NCBI GenBank assembly: GCA_037389465.1
Contig: JAZARR010000082.1
Span: 5,134,501 to 5,198,500, forward strand
Length of the DNA stretch: 64,000 bases
Direction: 5' to 3'
Source of the DNA: Baylisascaris procyonis
Lineage: Eukaryota > Nematoda > Chromadorea > Rhabditida > Ascarididae
Below are positions 1 to 14,399 of the stretch, in pieces. Position 1 is the stretch's first letter, and every line of letters starts with the position of its first letter. Under the pieces are notes generated by a model. That model saw only the letters and a program-made list of their open reading frames with translations, did not search any database and was not told where the DNA came from. The position numbers were made by a program, and so were the translations under genes.

Positions 1-3000
1 TGAAGCAACCCATCAAATGGCCCGACTAGCTGAACTCTTTGGCATGTGCTCAAAGCAGGAGTTGCTGAAGATTGTGAAAGGACTTTGCCACCAAGGTCAA
101 TTCGATGAAAAAACACAAAAGAAGGTGTGCGATATCTCGGTTGACGCATTGGCTTTAGCAGGCACGAAGAATACGATCGAGGTTCTCGTTGAGAAAATCG
201 ACCAGGGTAGAATCAGCATACTGAAGGCAGCAATGGCTATTAAGGCCCTCGTAAACGTGAAGGTGGTTTCTGAGAAACAGATCGATTTGCTCTTCGGGCT
301 TTGTAAGAAGGATGTATGCGAACGTAACCCGTTGTTGAAACAGTCATGCTTTTTGACTGTTGGCGGCATGATCAACGCCCTTTGCAAGGATAGCAAAGAT
401 CATATTGCTCTCGAGTTGACCAATGAGAGACTCTGCCCACGCGAACTCAAAAGCAACTACCTTAAGGTATATTCGTTAAGCATGTCTTTTTCTAACAACC
501 ACTTTGATGACAAATTTTGCTTTAGCAAGATCATACTCTCCGCAACATGTTCATTTCAAGGTCCTAATCGCCTTTCATATCCCTTTTTATGTTCTTTTGG
601 AAAAATTCATTTATAGAGTAAATCATGGAAGTCCATAAGTAGGTTATATATGTTATCGATCACAAATTCGATTATTTCAATTCAGGAACAATAGGGGTTA
701 GCTTGGCTAAAATAGATGGATGTAATGTGCGTTGTAGTGTAAAATCCAGTATCAACAACCGATTTGATTCCTTTAATTCGGAAATAGTTCTAATCATTTG
801 AAATGAACCAGGAAATTTATCAAGCATTTTGTAGCAGATTGGACTTTCATTGTGCATTTGTTGGATTAAAAAAAATTAAGCACTTTTTAAAATATTGGTG
901 TAAATGGTCGAATTACTTAGGATATGAGTGTATTATCACTAGTATTTTATTAATAGCAAACATTTCAAGTAAACGAATACAAACGTAAGTATTCCCTGGG
1001 ACCCTATAATATCCTCTTCAATTTGTTTTGAATATAGTCATCAATTTAACAATGAATAATAAGCACTATTGTTGTATGTTTTGCATGTGCTCATATAAGG
1101 TGGAGCAAAATTTAGAGCAAATTATTCCACTTCTAATTTTTGGTGATAGAATAAACAAGTAGTATGGGTATTGCGATTATTACAGGAGCTTATGGAGATG
1201 TTCCGTAATGCTGAGACCCGTTACGAGAAGGTACTTGCGCTGAAGACATTGGCCAATGCCGGTATTGATCTCAGCGTCTATGAACTCGAAAAGATCATCA
1301 CTGACCGTAAACAGGAAGGAATCATTCGCCTACAAGCTATCGAGGCGCTTCGACAATTACGTACTGTAATGCCTCGCAAGATCCAACAACTTCTAATGCC
1401 GATATTCAAAGATAAATCCGAAAATCCGGAGATCCGCATAACGGCACTCACCCAAATCATCCATACACTACCTCAACGAGCAGTACTCGATCAGATCGCA
1501 GAAACACTTCTACATGAGCAATCACGTCAAGTTCAATCGTTCACATACTCCATTATGAAAACATTCGCCAATTCGGAGAATCCATGCGAGAAAACACTGT
1601 AAGTATTGCTTAATTGAAAGTCATTGCATTATTGTCACGATTAAAGAATAAAGTGAAGAAGTATTAGCTAGAAGAAATCTACTCTTGTTAGATTGTGAGA
1701 AATTTGCGTTTGCAATTTATTGCAAATTTATTGCATAAACTTAAAGATTTAATGGGTAAAATTTATGAGTTTTTTTTGCACATATGGTGCAAAAAGTAAT
1801 TTAGATGGCCTAGTAAATCTTAACCATTTTTTTCATAGTTTTTTTTTTGTTATCAATATTTCTGTCTATTGCAGCCCACACTATATAATTCGTAATGCGA
1901 TAGAAAAATCTTATGGAAAATAGAAAGTTTTTGGATGAATCTGTAAAGACTGCATAGAAATAACCTTATTTAAGTATGGGCAACAAATGTTTCGCTAGGT
2001 CGGTGCATTTCGTTATGTTTTAGTTCGGAGAATCTCCAAGCTTCTCTTCGCCTTGCTCATGTTGATACTAACAATTGGACCGATAGTAAATATATCCACA
2101 TTCCTTTCTACGAACAGAGCCGCAAAATTGGTCTCTCGTTGGATTTGGCCTCTATCTTCACAAAAGATGGTGTTCTTCCACGAGAACTCATGATGAATCT
2201 TGATACAATCGTCGATGAACGATGGAAAAAGTCGGATCTCCAGTTTGGTTTTTATCAATATAATACCGAACAAATCGTCAAAGAACTCATGAAGGAAACT
2301 GAAGAAAAGTCACTTGAGGAGATTATCATTCGTCAAAGGAGAGATACGTCGTTCCGGCCAACTGATATTCTGCGCTCACTCTATGAGAAACTAAACATTA
2401 GAAGTCGACATGAAAAATCGAACACATATGCGATGGGATATCTTCGCTATAAGAATCTCGATTTTGCAATTTTGCCTTTCGATGCCGAATCTTTGCCAGA
2501 AGCGCTAAAAGTTATGCGCGATGGAAAAATTGATCTTTCACGATTGGAGGATTATCTAACCCGTGGATGCCGTTTCCACACACATTTCGCCACCTACGTT
2601 CATGATGTTTGGCGTAGAATTCCGACTACGCTAGGTTTGCCTCTTATTATTGGCTATAGAATGCCGATTGTTGTTGGGCTTGAGGGTGAATTTAAAGCTT
2701 TGCTAACTCCACAAGGATCTAATCGCTTGAACGGAGCAAAGATCAATATGAACGTGAAGCCAACGGTCGCCACTAGGCATGCTATAGTTATACGTAGCTG
2801 GAATCCAGTATTAAGTTCAGGAATCAAGATGGTTTACTCGGTGAAAGCGAATCTGCCCATCGATGCACAAGTCGAGCTTGCGGTTAATAAGAAGGTGCAA
2901 TTGAAATATAAGGTCAAGATACCTCAAGAAAAGAAGCAGATCTTTGCTTTACAGACTCACGTATCTACATACACATCGAGTTGGCCGATTGATCCAAACT

Positions 3001-6000
3001 CATATGTCGAACCAACGATGAAAACCGTTCACATTCAGAAAGAATCTGAGCGATCGCTCACATATGAGAAAACAATTGGAGAGAAATGGATGGGTATTCG
3101 TATGAATATTCGTGGACATTGGCAAGAGAATCCGATTATGGTTCTTCAAAAATCACCTATGCAACTAATCACTGGCGAGAACGTTATCGAGGTAACAATG
3201 GAGAAGACGCGTAATGCACCGAATGAAATTGTTACTGAATTTGATGCTGAATTACTCAAAGAGAACAGAATGCAAAAACCAGAATTCGAGAGGTTTTACT
3301 CCGAGATAGAAGACCAAAAAATATTCGAAACTGAGAGTGAAGAGGAAAGCGAACAAGATAGTTCGGAGAGTGAAGAACGTGAAAAACGTCGTGAAGATGT
3401 TCGTGACAATCGTCGCAATGAAAACAGAAAGCAATCGACATATGGCAAAGAAGATGAACGTCTACGTCGTCAAGAATTCAGCCGCTATGTGAGAGAGTAA
3501 GCCGAATTTTTAGTGCACCTAAATTTTTTGACGTCATTTTTTATTTATCATTTCTTCTTAGAGGATTATTTTTTTCTACTGTTTTTTACTTCCTATTCTT
3601 TTAAAGTAATATATCGCATTCCCATTTGATGCTAGAACCCCCAAATTTGAAGGTTATTGCTTTATGAGTTATTTCAAACAATTACAGCATAATAAATTGA
3701 ATATTTCTAAGAATATTATACGATACTATCTCAGTATCTCAATGATCCCTTAAATTGATTTTCAGGCAGCTATTATTCATCAAATTTTAAAAGAATGTTT
3801 TGAATAATGCTGTTTCAATCACTCTATTACTGCATTATTGCAAGAGTAATGAGTAGATCAAAATAATTAGTAATGACGAATTTTCTTAATAGTGAATAAA
3901 AATTAGATGCAAAAAAGAGAACTTTATGCAAATAAATTCATTCAAAAATTTACACCACCTAATTGATCTGTGAAAATGATAACTTTTTAACTTTTTTAAT
4001 AAGAAAATTGTGTAGTAAAGAATAGTGATGAGTGTTTCCAATAAATTTTGATGATTTACGATTAAGGTACAATCCACAGAAAGGCTACAAGCTTCATGTG
4101 CAGATGAGGATCAATGCCGTTGGAACATCGGTTCAACGCAAAGCAGAGATGGAGATCAGCACAGGTTGTGATGAAAAACTACGCTATTGCATGCTTGTCG
4201 CACACGGCAATCGTGCTCCGGCATTCCAAGATGAGCGGCGTCAATGGACATTCAGAACCAATATTCAAACGCTGTATCCTGAACAAGCACGCACTATTAA
4301 GGAACTCTCCACGAAGAAACATCGTGAGTTCAACGCAATAATCGAGTGCGAATGGGGAGCTGATAAGAAGGAGCATATAAATATGAAGATTCAAGGTGAA
4401 CAGAATCGTGAGCAGAAGGAGCTCATGAAGCGCATCAACAATCAACTTCGACCAGTTCAACGTTACGATGAGATAATAGCGGCCACCCAATTGAATGAGT
4501 ACAAAATTGTTGCTAACTATGAAGTGCGCCCCAATTTGATGAACTACTTTAATAATATCTTCACAGTACTTAAATCGTGGCAAGTATGGAACTTGAATAT
4601 CAAACAAGCTCAAAACACTGAAAAGAAGATATTCGTTAAGCTTACCATCGATCCTCATACGCATCAATTTGTCACACTCATAATTGAGACTCCTCGTGAG
4701 AATGTCGAAATTCGTGATATTCTCCTTCCTATGAGAGTTGCACCGCTCATGTTGAACATTCATCAACCATCCTACCCAATTCGTTCATTGCCTCAATTTG
4801 TACGGAAAGCGATCTCAGAAGAACGTGCCGAATGCATAGTTACGTCCCGTCGCGTGAATACTTTCGACGATGTTGAAATCGAACTTCCACTCACTACTTG
4901 CTATAGTGTTCTAGCTAAGGACTGCAGATCAACGGAACCTAAATTCGCGGTCCTCATGAAGAAACTCAGAAAAGGCTCTGAGGAGAAGGTAAGACGCAAA
5001 CTAATTGTCGCTTTTGCTATTAAATATTCTGAATTACTTTTGGGATGTGTTTATGAGTGATGTAGTAATTTGCATTTCAAGCATATATCGCGGTGAAGCC
5101 TATGAAAAGACTAGCTGCATCATATGCAAATAAGGATCCATTCTCTAGTAATATTTGATAATAAAATTTTTGGTAGTTATTAGCAATATTTTTTTTTCTA
5201 AAAATGAGCTAATCCTGACTTAGAAAGGTAATACATATTATTTCTTTAATATTTAGAAATTATTGAGTGAAGAAAAGTATTGGTATTGTAGAAGATGAAG
5301 ATCATCGATGAAGAGCGTATTATTGAACTACAGCGCGTCAACGGCGAGATCGAAGTTAAAGTAGACGGACGTGTGGAGGGTGATGAAGAGAAACTCGAGA
5401 GGATTGGGTAAGTGCTAAGTTTTAGAAAAACCCTGAAAGCAAAACTCTCAGAATATATCAAGATTTTCGATATGGGTTTGATAGATATTTAGACGTTTTG
5501 GTGCTTTTTGAAATACATAAATTGAGGCTGCTAGAAAATTTGCACTGAATTTATCATCCTTTTATATTTGCTTTGTTGGAGGGTGCTTCAAATCACGGTT
5601 CCGAAGGTTTCAGTTTTAGATGATGGATTTCGCTGCATAGTATTTTTTTTAAAGAGACTCATGGATAGTACAGCATTTTTTTATAGTAAGCGTTCGGAAC
5701 TAATAGTGTTGGCTCTATCGTCTTGCAGAATCAACAAGAGAGATGAGGTGGTGTTCGTTGAGCTCGAATATGTGACGATTCGTTTCGACGGAGAGATGGC
5801 TTCTGTAAAGATGTCACCATTCTTTAAAAATGGACAGTGCGGCATCTGCGGTCATTATGACGGAGAGTGGGAAGATGAGTTGCGTAAAGCTGATAATGAA
5901 TTGACCGATGACCTCGAGAAATACCACCGTAGCTACTTCGCGCAGGACAGTGAGTGCAATGTTGAAGAGGAGGTTGTGGGTAAAAAGATGAACTATCGGA

Positions 6001-6458
6001 TCCGATCCGATGGGCCTGAGGACCTTTTCGAAGAATCGGACGAAGACGAAGAGAAAGAACATCGAAGTAAGTGATAACATGATAATCAGTTGAGTTTATT
6101 TTGCTTTTGTATATTCCCATATTTTAGTAGTCTTTTTTACAGTTTATTCTGGCTTTCTTTATTTGAACGAGATTTTAAGCAATGGTTATTTCCAGAGCCG
6201 ATCATGAGAACGCATGTGATCGAATACAACCATGAGCTATGCTTTTCGAAGAAACCAGTACCTCAATGTCCTGAGGGAACGTTTGCGAAGACATCGGATA
6301 GGGTCGAAATGAAGGTGACATTCGCATGCCTTTCACGTGCTACCCATGAGGCATCACGTCTTGCTCGTCGCGCTCGTAGCGAAGTGCTCAAGATGGACAA
6401 CTATAAGCCAAGCTTTGTTGATACACTCATGGTGCCACGAACTTGCGTCGTTTTTTAG
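1..6458 (+). CDS. Vitellogenin (yolk precursor), 5' end outside window
   Basis: Large lipid-transfer protein, made in nematodes by the intestine, secreted and taken up by oocytes as yolk. Exons: 1-466 (partial, first full codon at 2), 1186-1598, 2024-3496, 4067-4988, 5292-5407, 5729-6066, 6196-6458. Every junction is GT/AG and the phases add up to 1,329 residues in the window, against roughly 1,600 for the family, so about 300 N-terminal residues lie to the left. Exons 1-2 encode the helical end of the lipoprotein N-terminal domain. Exon 3 covers the beta-sheet DUF1943 region and ends in a charged Ser/Glu/Arg arm (about residues 717-775). The von Willebrand D domain begins at the end of exon 4 (VNTFDD, then TTCYSVLAKDC) and carries the CGICGHYDGE motif in exon 6 near residue 1168. 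The C-terminus has a dibasic LARRARSEV segment and stops at TAG 6456-6458. The exon 3 donor GA|GTAAGC (3497) is preferred to the in-frame stop just behind it. Which vit paralogue this is cannot be told from here. Confidence 0.95.
1773..1795. repeat. Short perfect inverted repeat in vitellogenin intron 2
   Basis: TTTTTGCAC and GTGCAAAAA form perfect 9-bp arms around a 5-base centre, ATATG. It sits in the intron between exons 2 and 3, just after several TTGCAA words (about 1700-1735). Function unknown; a stem of this size can arise by chance in AT-rich DNA. Confidence 0.5.
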
Positions 6459-6527
6459 ATAGATTCTCGGGAAAACTTTCAATAACTGCGATTAGTAGCA
6501 ATTGTTAACGTGATTTCACCATTTGCG

Positions 6528-6533
6528 AATAAA
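6528..6533 (+). promoter_or_regulatory. Polyadenylation signal of vitellogenin
   Basis: AATAAA hexamer 70 bases after the vitellogenin stop codon. The spacing suits a short nematode 3' UTR. No other AATAAA lies between it and the stop. Confidence 0.6.
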
Positions 6534-7089
6534 CGTCCATTAAGTTGCATAAATATTACAGTTAAACTATGTGAAGTCGATTATTTTTCAAGAAGAAAGA
6601 GGACCTTCTATTTGCAGAAAATGACTAAATTTCTTCCCCGTCCCCTCTGATTTCTGCAATTAAAAATGAAAAGAAGCACTTAAAACCGACGCTTAGTAAG
6701 CTTCAATTCATAGTTTCCTTAATGTGCATCATTTGTCTTCATTTATAATGGGCATATTGTTGCGCAAAAATGCTGTAAACTAATAGCAATCGCATTTTAG
6801 TTGAAATCGAAAAATAAAGCATCTTTGTGAACTTTTTATTGTTGATACATTCGAATGGTGCCAAAAGTTATGCCAATATTGATTGTCTTTAATATATAAG
6901 ACTTTTAATTTTTTTTGCAAAATCGGATCGTCGAAATAGATAAAAATGAATTCAAAAAACTCGGCGTACAGCCAGTCTCAACTACTCAAAGCAATTATTT
7001 CGTTGAGTGATTTCAGGACAATGAAGGTTCTTTGGAGAATGGGGGCGTTCACCTTCAAAATTTCTTATATCGCCCGAACTCTTGAAGGG
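6534..7089. other. Intergenic spacer between vitellogenin and satellite 1
   Basis: AT-rich sequence with no exon-like open frame on either strand. From about 7020 it starts to resemble the satellite (TTCAAAATTTC, GGATCCGTAAAGATCG), so the left array boundary is gradual rather than sharp. Confidence 0.6.
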
Positions 7090-10000
7090 AAAATTACGGA
7101 TCCGTAAAGATCGTTTCAAAAAATCTTTAAATTTCTCGTTTCCACTGAGTTCTTAAAGCGAAAACTATCGATCGGTGTCGATCGCTCGAAATTATGTTTC
7201 AAAATTTCTCATTCCGGTTGACTTAATAAAAGGAAAACCATGGGTCGGTATCGAGTGTTGCAAATTATTTTTTCAAAATTTTCAAAGCTAGTTGGGGTCT
7301 TGAAGCGAAAGCTAGCGATCGCTATCGATCGTTTGAAATTATGTTTCAAAATTTCTCATTCCGGTTGACTTAATAAAAGGAAAACCATGGGTCGGTATCG
7401 GATGTTGCAAAATATTTTTTCAAAATTTTCAAAGTTAGCTTGGGTCTTGAAGCGAAAACTAGCGATCGGTATCGATCGTTTCAAATTATGTTTCAAAATT
7501 TCTCATTCCGGTTGACTTAATAAAGGGAAAACCATGGGTCGGTATCGAGTGTTGCAAAATATTTTTTCAAAATTTTCAAAGTTAGCTTGGGTCTTGAGGC
7601 GAAAACTAGCGATCGGTATCGATCGTTTGAAATTATGTTTCAAAATTTCTCATTCCGGTTGACTCAATAAAGGGAAAACCGTGGGTCGGTATCGAGTGTT
7701 ACAAAATATTTTTTCAAAGTTTTCAAAGTTAGTTTGGGTCTTGAAGCGAAAACTAGCGATCGGTGTCGATCGTTTGAAGTCATGTTTCAAAATTTCTCAT
7801 TCCGGTTGACTTAATAAATTGAAAACCGTGGGTCGGTATCGAGTGTTACAAAATATTTTTTCAAAATTTTCAAAGTTAGCTGGGGTCTTGAAGCGAAAAC
7901 TAGCGATCGGTATCGATCGCTTGAAATTATGTTTCAAAATTTCTCATTCCGGTTAACTTAATAAAAGGAAAACCATGGGTCGGTATCGGATGTTGCAAAG
8001 TATTTTTTCAAAATTTTCAAAGTTAGTTGGGGTCTTGAAGCGAAAACTAGCGATCGGTATCGATCGTTTGAAATTATGTTTCAGAATTTCTCATTCCGGT
8101 TGACATAATAAAAGGAAAACCATGGGTCGGTATGGGATGTCGCAAAGTATTTTTTCAAAATTTTCAAAGCTAGTTGGGGTCTTGAGGCGAAAACTAGCGA
8201 TCGGTATCGATCGTTCAAAGATATGTTTGAAAATTTCTCATTCCGGTTGACTTAATAAAGGGAAAACCGTGGGTCGGTATCGAGTGTTACAAAATATTTT
8301 TTCAAAATTTTCAAAGTTAGTTTGGGTCTTGAAGCGAAAACTAGCGATCGGTATCGATCGTTTGAAATTATGTTTCAAAATTTCTCATTCGGGTTGACTT
8401 AATAAAGGGAAAACCATGGGTCGGTATCGAGCGTTGCAAAATATTTTTTCAAAATTTTCAAAGTTAGTTTGGGTCTTGAAGCGAAAACTAGCGATCGGTG
8501 TCGATCGTTTGAAGTCATGTTTCAAAATTTCTCATTCCGGTTGACTCAATAAAGGGAAAACCGTGGGTCGGTATCGAGTGTTACAAAATATTTTTTCAAA
8601 ATTTTCAAAGTTAGTTTGGGTCTTGAAGCGAAAACTAGCGATCGGTATCGGTCGTTTGAAATTATGTTTCAAAATTTCTCATTCCGGTTGACTCAATAAA
8701 GGGAAAACCGTGGGTCGGTATCGAGTGTTACAAAATATTTTTTCAAAGTTTTCAAAGTTAGTTTGGGTCTTGAAGCGAAAACTAGCGATCGGTATCGATC
8801 GTTTGAAATTATGTTTCAAAATTTCTCATTCGGGTTGACTTAATAAAGGGAAAACCATGGGTCGGTATCGAGCGTTGCAAAATATTTTTTCAAAATTTTC
8901 AAAGTTAGTTTGGGTCTCGAAGCGAAAACTAGCGATCGGTATCGGTCGTTTGAAATTATGTTTCAAAATTTCTCATTCCGGTTGACTCAATAAAGGGAAA
9001 ACCGTGGGTCGGTATCGAGTGTTACAAAATATTTTTTCAAAGTTTTCAAAGTTAGTTTGGGTCTTGAAGCGAAAACTAGCGATCGGTATCGATCGTTTGA
9101 AATTATGTTTCAAAATTTCTCATTCCGGTTGAGTTAATAAAAGGAAAACCATGGGTCGGTATCGGATGTTGCAAAGTATTTTTTCAAAATTTTCAAAGTT
9201 AGTTGGGGTCTTGAGGCGAAAACTAGCGATCGGTATCGATCGCTTGAAATTATGTTTCAAAATTTCTCATTCCGGTTGACTTAATAAATTGAAAACCGTG
9301 GGTCGGTATCGAGTGTTACAAAATATTTTTTCAAAATTTTCAAAGTTAGTTGGGGTCTTGAAGCGAAAACTAGCGATCGGTATCGATCGCTTGAAATTAT
9401 GTTTCAGAATTTCTCATTCCGGTTGACATAATAAAAGGAAAACCATGGGTCGGTATCGGATGTTGCAAAGTATTTTTTCAAAATTTTCAAAGTTAGTTGG
9501 GGTCTTGAGGCGAAAACTAGCGATCGGTATCGATCGTTCAAAAATATGTTTGAAAATTTCTCATTCCGGTTGACTTAATAAAGGGAAAACCGTGGGTCGG
9601 TATCGAGTGTTACAAAATATTTTTTCAAAATTTTCGAAGTTAGTTTGGGTCTTGAAGCGAAAACTAGCGATCGGTATCGATCGTTTGAAATTATGTTTCA
9701 AAATTTCTCATTCCGGTTGACTTGATAAAGGGAAAACCGTGGGTCGGTATCGAGTGTTACAAAATATTTTTTCAAAATTTTCAAAGTTAGTTTGGGTCTT
9801 GAAGCGAAAACTAGCGATCGGTATCAATCGTTTGAAATTATGTTTCAGAATTTCTCATTCCGGTTGACTTAATAAAAGGAAAACCATGGGTCGGTATCGG
9901 ATGTTGCAAAGTATTTTTTCAAAATTTTCAAAGTTAGTTGGGGTCTTGAGGCGAAAACTAGCGATCGGTATCGATCGTTTAAAAATATGTTTGAAAATTT

Positions 10001-13000
10001 CTCATTCCGGTTCACTTAATAAAGGGAAAACTATGGGTCGGTATCGAGTGTTGCAAAATATTTTTTCAAAATTTTCGAAGTTAGTTTGGGTCTTGAAGCG
10101 AAAACTAGCGATCGGTATCGATCGTTTGAAATTATGTTTCAAAATTTCTCATTCCGGTTGACTTAATAAAGGGAAAACCATGGGTCGGTATCGAGTGTTA
10201 CAAAATATTTTTTCAAAATTTTCAAAGTTAGTTGGGGTCTTGAAGCGAAAACTAGCGATCGGTATCGGTCGTTTGAAATTATGTTTCAAAATTTCTCATT
10301 CCGGTTGACTCAATAAAGGGAAAACCGTGGGTCGGTATCGAGTGTTACAAAATATTTTTTCAAAGTTTTCAAAGTTAGTTTGGGTCTTGAAGCGAAAACT
10401 AGCGATCGGTATCGATCGTTTGAAATTATGTTTCAAAATTTCTCATTCGGGTTGACTTAATAAAGGGAAAACCATGGGTCGGTATCGAGCGTTGCAAAAT
10501 ATTTTTTCAAAATTTTCAAAGTTAGTTTGGGTCTTGAAGCGAAAACTAGCGATCGGTATCGGTCGTTTGAAATTATGTTTCAAAATTTCTCATTCCGGTT
10601 GACTCAATAAAGGGAAAACCGTGGGTCGGTATCGAGTGTTACAAAATATTTTTTCAAAGTTTTCAAAGTTAGTTTGGGTCTTGAAGCGAAAACTAGCGAT
10701 CGGTATCGATCGTTTGAAATTATGTTTCAAAATTTCTCATTCCGGTTGACTTAATAAAAGGAAAACCATGGGTCGGTATCGGATGTTGCAAAGTATTTTT
10801 TCAAAATTTTCAAAGTCAGTTGGGGTCTTGAGGCGAAAACTAGCGATCGGTATCGATCGCTTGAAATTATGTTTCAAAATTTCTCATTCCGGTTGACTTA
10901 ATAAATTGAAAACCGTGGGTCGGTATCGGATGTTGCAAAGTATTTTTTCAAAATTTTCGAAGTTAGTTTGGGTCTTGAAGCGAAAACTAGCGATCGGTAT
11001 CGATCGTTTGAAATTATGTTTCAAAATTTCTCATTCCGGTTGACTTAATAAAAGGAAAACCATGGGTCGGTATCGGATGTTGCAAAGTATTTTTTCAAAA
11101 TTTTCAAAGTTAGTTTGGGTCTTGAAGCGAAAACTAGCGATCGGTATCGATCGTTTGAAATTATGTTTCAAAATTTCTCATTCCGGTTGACTTAATAAAG
11201 GGAAAACCATGGGTCGGTATCGAGTGTTACAAAATATTTTTTCAAAATTTTCAAAGTTAGTTGGGGTCTTGAAGCGAAAACTAGCGATCGGTATCGATCG
11301 CTTGAAATTATGTTTCAAAATTTCTCATTCCGGTTGACTTAATAAAGGGAAAACCATGGGTCGGTATCGAGTGTTACAAAATATTTTTTCAAAACTTTCA
11401 AAGTTAGTTTGGGTCTTGAAGCGAAAACTAGCGATCGGTATCGATCGTTCAAAGATATGTTTGAAAATTTCTCATTCCGGTTGACTTAATAAAGGGAAAA
11501 CCGTGGGTCGGTATCGAGTGTTACAAAATATTTTTTCAAAACTTTCAAAGTTAGTTTGGGCCTTGAAGCGAAAACTAGCGATCGGTATCGATCGTTTGAA
11601 ATTATGTTTCAAAATTTCTCATTCGGGTTGACTTAATAAAGGGAAAACCATGGGTCGGTATCGAGCGTTGCAAAATATTTTTTCAAAACTTTCAAAGTTA
11701 GTTTGGGTCTTGAAGCGAAAACTAGCGATCGGTATCGGTCGTTTGAAATTATGTTTCAAAATTTCTCATTCCGGTTGACTCAATAAAGGGAAAACCGTGG
11801 GTCGGTATCGAGTGTTACAAAATATTTTTTCAAAGTTTTCAAAGTTAGTTTGGGTCTTGAAGCGAAAACTAGCGATCGGTGTCGATCGTTTGAAATTATG
11901 TTTCAAAATTTCTCATTCCGGTTGACTCAATAAAGGGAAAACCGTGGGTCGGTATCGAGTGTTACAAAATATTTTTTCAAAATTTTCAAAGTTAGTTTGG
12001 GTCTTGAAGCGAAAACTAGCGATCGGTATCGGTCGTTTGAAATTATGTTTCAAAATTTCTCATTCCGGTTGACTTAATAAATTGAAAACCGTGGGTCGGT
12101 ATCGGATGTTGCAAAGTATTTTTTCAAAATTTTCAAAGTTAGTTGGGGTCTTGAAGCGAAAACTAGCGATCGGTATCGATCGTTTGAAATTATGTTTCAG
12201 AATTTCTCATTCCGGTTGACATAATAAAAGGAAAACCATGGGTCGGTATGGGATGTTGCAAAGTATTTTTTCAAAATTTTCAAAGTTAGTTGGGGTCTTG
12301 AGGCGAAAACTAGCGATCGGTATCGATCGTTCAAAAATATGTTTGAAAATTTCTCATTCCGGTTGACTTAATAAAGGGAAAACCGTGGGTCGGTATCGAG
12401 TGTTTCAAAATATTTTTTCAAAATTTTCGAAGTTAGTTTGGGTCTTGAAGCGAAAACTAGCGATCGGTATCGATCGTTTGAAATTATGTTTCAAAATTTC
12501 TCATTCCGGTTGACTTAATAAAAGGAAAACCATGGGTCGGTATCGGATGTTGCAAAGTATTTTTTCAAAATTTTCAAAGTTAGTTTGGGTCTTGAAGCGA
12601 AAACTAGCGATCGGTATCGATCGTTTGAAATTATGTTTCAAAATTTCTCATTCCGGTTGACTTAATAAAGGGAAAACCATGGGTCGGTATCGAGTGTTAC
12701 AAAATATTTTTTCAAAATTTTCAAAGTTAGTTGGGGTCTTGAAGCGAAAACTAGCGATCGGTATCGATCGCTTGAAATTATGTTTCAAAATTTCTCATTC
12801 CGGTTGACTTAATAAAGGGAAAACCATGGGTCGGTATCGAGTGTTACAAAATATTTTTTCAAAACTTTCAAAGTTAGTTTGGGTCTTGAAGCGAAAACTA
12901 GCGATCGGTATCGATCGTTTGAAATTATGGTTCAGAATTTCTCATTCCGGTTGACATAATAAAGGGAAAACCATGGGTCGGTATCGAGTGTTACAAAATA

Positions 13001-14399
13001 TTTTTTCAAAACTTTCAAAGTTAGTTTGGGTCTTGAAGCGAAAACTAGCGATCGGTATCGATCGTTTGAAATTATGGTTCAGAATTTCTCATTCCGGTTG
13101 ACATAATAAAAGGAAAACCATGGGTCGGTATGGGATGTTGCAAAGTATTTTTTCAAAATTTTCAAAGTTAGTTGGGGTCTTGAGGCGAAAACTAGCGATC
13201 GGTATCGATCGTTCAAAAATATGTTTGAAAATTTCTCATTCCGGTTGACTTAATAAAGGGAAAACCGTGGGTCGGTATCGAGTGTTACAAAATATTTTTT
13301 CAAAATTTTCGAAGTTAGTTTGGGTCTTGAAGCGAAAACTAGCGATCGGTATCGATCGTTTGAAATTATGTTTCAAAATTTCTCATTCCGGTTGACTTAA
13401 TAAAAGGAAAACCATGGGTCGGTATCGGATGTTGCAAAGTATTTTTTCAAAATTTTCAAAGTTAGTTTGGGTCTTGAAGCGAAAACTAGCGATCGGTATC
13501 GATCGTTTGAAATTATGTTTCAAAATTTCTCATTCCGGTTGACTTAATAAAGGGAAAACCATGGGTCGGTATCGAGTGTTACAAAATATTTTTTCAAAAT
13601 TTTCAAAGTTAGTTGGGGTCTTGAAGCGAAAACTAGCGATCGGTATCGATCGCTTGAAATTATGTTTCAAAATTTCTCATTCCGGTTGACTTAATAAAGG
13701 GAAAACCATGGGTCGGTATCGAGTGTTACAAAATATTTTTTCAAAACTTTCAAAGTTAGTTTGGGTCTTGAAGCGAAAACTAGCGATCGGTATCGATCGT
13801 TTGAAATTATGGTTCAGAATTTCTCATTCCGGTTGACATAATAAAAGGAAAACCATGGGTCGGTATGGGATGTTGCAAAGTATTTTTTCAAAATTTTCAA
13901 AGTTAGTTGGGGTCTTGAGGCGAAAACTAGCGATCGGTATCGATCGTTTGAAATTATGTTTCAAAATTTCTCATTCCGGTTGACTTAATAAAGGGAAAAC
14001 CATGGGTCGGTATCGAGCGTTGCAAAATATTTTTTCAAAACTTTCAAAGTTAGTTTGGGTCTTGAAGCGAAAACTAGCGATCGGTATCGGTCGTTTGAAA
14101 TTATGTTTTAAAATTTCTCATTCCGGTTGACTCAATAAAGGGAAAACCGTGGGTCGGTATCGAGTGTTACAAAATATTTTTTCAAAGTTTTCAAAGATAG
14201 TTTGGGTCTTGAAGCGAAAACTAGCGATCGGTGTCGATCGTTTGAAATTATGTTTCAAAATTTCTCATTCCGGTTGACTCAATAAAGGGAAAACCGTGGG
14301 TCGGTATCGAGTGTTACAAAATATTTTTTCAAAATTTTCAAAGTTAGTTTGGGTCTTGAAGCGAAAACTAGCGATCGGTATCGATCGTTTGAAATTATG

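Noticed and set aside
5568..5728. Upstream in-frame extension of vitellogenin exon 6
   Set aside because: It is intron sequence; the acceptor CTTGCAG at 5728 joins in frame to the donor at 5408 and gives GINKRDE.
9886..10161. 91-codon open frame in satellite 1 (also 18559-18834)
   Set aside because: It is two satellite units fused by loss of one TGA. No gene context, and the frame is a by-product of the 147-bp length.
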